Origin: a virus
IMG/VR virus record: IMGVR_UViG_3300036829_000162
Span: 1-48,126 of that record
Direction: 5' to 3' (one strand)
DNA length: 48,126 bases
The notes beneath the pieces were generated by a model. That model saw only the letters and a list, made by a program, of their open reading frames with translations. It ran no database searches and had not been told where the DNA came from. How positions within the stretch are numbered: the stretch's first letter is position 1; each line of letters starts with the position of its first letter. The position numbers and the translations under genes are program-made. Shown here in pieces: positions 47,408-48,126 of the stretch.

Positions 47408-47569
47408 CTATTGCGACCCGGCCGGCGGCTCTTTCTCCTCGACTGGCTGCCGGCCAGCGTTTTCCTTTTCTGGCGTGATCAGCGGCCGCGACTGACTGAC
47501 TCCAGGTCCCGGGCATTTCTTCCAGTGCTCCCAGATGTCGACGTGCACAATGCGCTCATGCTCAGGCAC
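47408..47569 (-). CDS. small hypothetical protein
   Basis: This 53-residue protein starts at GTG with AAGGAGG about 6 bases before (VPEHERIVHVDIWEHWKKCP and onward); a longer ATG start lies 24 bases upstream. The end is P/E/K-rich. It overlaps the preceding gene by 8 bases. Function unknown. Confidence 0.5.
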   Translation of the reverse strand: MPEHERIVHVDIWEHWKKCPGPGVSQSRPLITPEKENAGRQPVEEKEPPAGSQ

Positions 47570-48059
47570 TGGTCCCTCCTTCTGCCTCGACAATTTTCAA
47601 GCCTTTGTCTTCGGCGCGGCGCGTTTCCGCGGCGTGTGATGCGTCGATCAGCGAGTTAGCCAACTCCAGGGCTTCGGCGGCGGTCAGTGTCTTCGTGGTG
47701 GCGGGTGTGTTCAGCGTCATGCTCATGTGCAGCGCGACGCCTCCTTCTGGCGTGCTCACGGCGAAGATCTCAGACGGCGGCCGGTGCGAACGGGACTTAG
47801 CTTGTAAAGCCGCTCTCCCCCGTTCCGAGATTCTCCAGTGGTCGACGGCTTCCGGATCCATCTCGACCCACCGGTGTTTCTGGAAGGTCTGCCAGGTGTG
47901 GGTGCTGATCGGTTTCAAGTGTTGACCGCTGGCGCTGATCAGCTCCCGGTAGTGGAAGCTCTTGTAAATGGCACAACCGTGGTCTGCCATCACTTCCAGG
48001 ATGCGACGCATTCCCGCGCTAGGAGGCTTGGGAGCGATTAAGTGGGGTCTGGTGGTCAT
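47562..48059 (-). CDS. hypothetical winged-helix-like protein spanning the circular junction
   Basis: This 165-residue protein (MTTRPHLIAPKPPSAGMRRI and onward) has an N-terminal helical region (RRILEVMADHGCAIYKSF) with a basic helix, TWQTFQKHRWVEMDPEAVDH, and RISERGRAALQAKSRSH, which reads like a winged helix ending in a wing. The C-terminal half is beta and then helical (TLTAAEALELANSLIDASHA). The ATG overlaps the methyltransferase stop (ATGA), with GGAGGTGG upstream. It lies in the same operon as the initiator candidate. A DNA-binding role is inferred only. Confidence 0.6.
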   Translation of the reverse strand: MTTRPHLIAPKPPSAGMRRILEVMADHGCAIYKSFHYRELISASGQHLKPISTHTWQTFQKHRWVEMDPEAVDHWRISERGRAALQAKSRSHRPPSEIFAVSTPEGGVALHMSMTLNTPATTKTLTAAEALELANSLIDASHAAETRRAEDKGLKIVEAEGGTSA

Positions 48060-48126
48060 TTGGCCACCTCCGGCGCCGGCGCATCGAAATTGAGAGGCAT
48101 ACACCCGGCGAGCCAGCGGTTGTATT
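48000..48126. repeat. terminal direct repeat, right copy (assembly overlap)
   Basis: This is identical to positions 1-127. It holds the 5' end of the gene ending at 47562 and a truncated copy of the methyltransferase 3' end. Together with the left copy it closes a 47,999-bp circle. Confidence 0.95.

Noticed and set aside
1-48126. CRISPR array, rRNA, tRNA or insertion sequence
   Set aside because: No regular repeat-spacer pattern, no tRNA cloverleaf and no transposase pattern were seen on reading both strands.

Overview
The window is one complete phage genome read once around. Its first 127 bases recur exactly as its last 127 (1-127 = 48000-48126), and that junction falls inside a tightly coupled minus-strand operon, so the unit is a closed or circularly permuted genome of 47,999 bp. 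The sequence is GC-rich. The gene set is that of a temperate, short-tailed (podovirus-like) phage: tyrosine integrase, terminase, P22-size portal, scaffold, Mu gpT-like capsid protein, tail adaptors, a propeller-type tail hub and three ejection-type proteins, with no tape measure, sheath or tail tube. The host cannot be read from the sequence. The signal-peptide style (ending in AQ or HAQS) suggests an Acidobacteriota-like Gram-negative bacterium, but this is a weak inference.

Layout. (1) 47095 through the junction to 2312, minus strand: early/replication operon with a DPPY methyltransferase, a winged-helix replication-initiator candidate carrying repeated palindromes, and small proteins, most joined by ATGA overlaps. 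(2) 2750-4288: tyrosine integrase and a divergent LuxR-type HTH regulator with an operator-like region. (3) 4358-9337: Mu Gam-like protein, KTSC protein, small genes, small terminase, a FliA-like sigma factor and large terminase. (4) 9352-17856: portal, small genes, scaffold, a strongly folded pseudoknotted RNA element (16209-16341), a head protein and the major capsid protein. (5) 17924-40664: virion surface, tail and ejection genes. Proteins with Sec-type signal peptides are interleaved here, which is unusual because virions assemble in the cytoplasm; one is a secreted copy of the tail-fibre tip domain. (6) 40653-42659, minus: a zinc-ribbon/HNH/membrane operon with a clear promoter (probably leaderless first gene) and an intrinsic terminator. 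(7) 42725-47052: short mixed-strand accessory genes, including an Acb2-like cyclic-nucleotide sponge (putative anti-CBASS) and a second, serine-type recombinase.

How it may work together. Integrase, serine recombinase and LuxR-type regulator point to lysogeny and switching. The sigma factor, sitting between the terminase genes, could direct host RNA polymerase to the late genes. Gam and Acb2 would protect the incoming genome or block nucleotide-signalling defence. The exported tail-like proteins could act at the envelope (receptor masking, polysaccharide digestion). No DNA polymerase, helicase, primase or recognisable endolysin is visible, so host replication proteins are presumably used and the lysis genes are unidentified.
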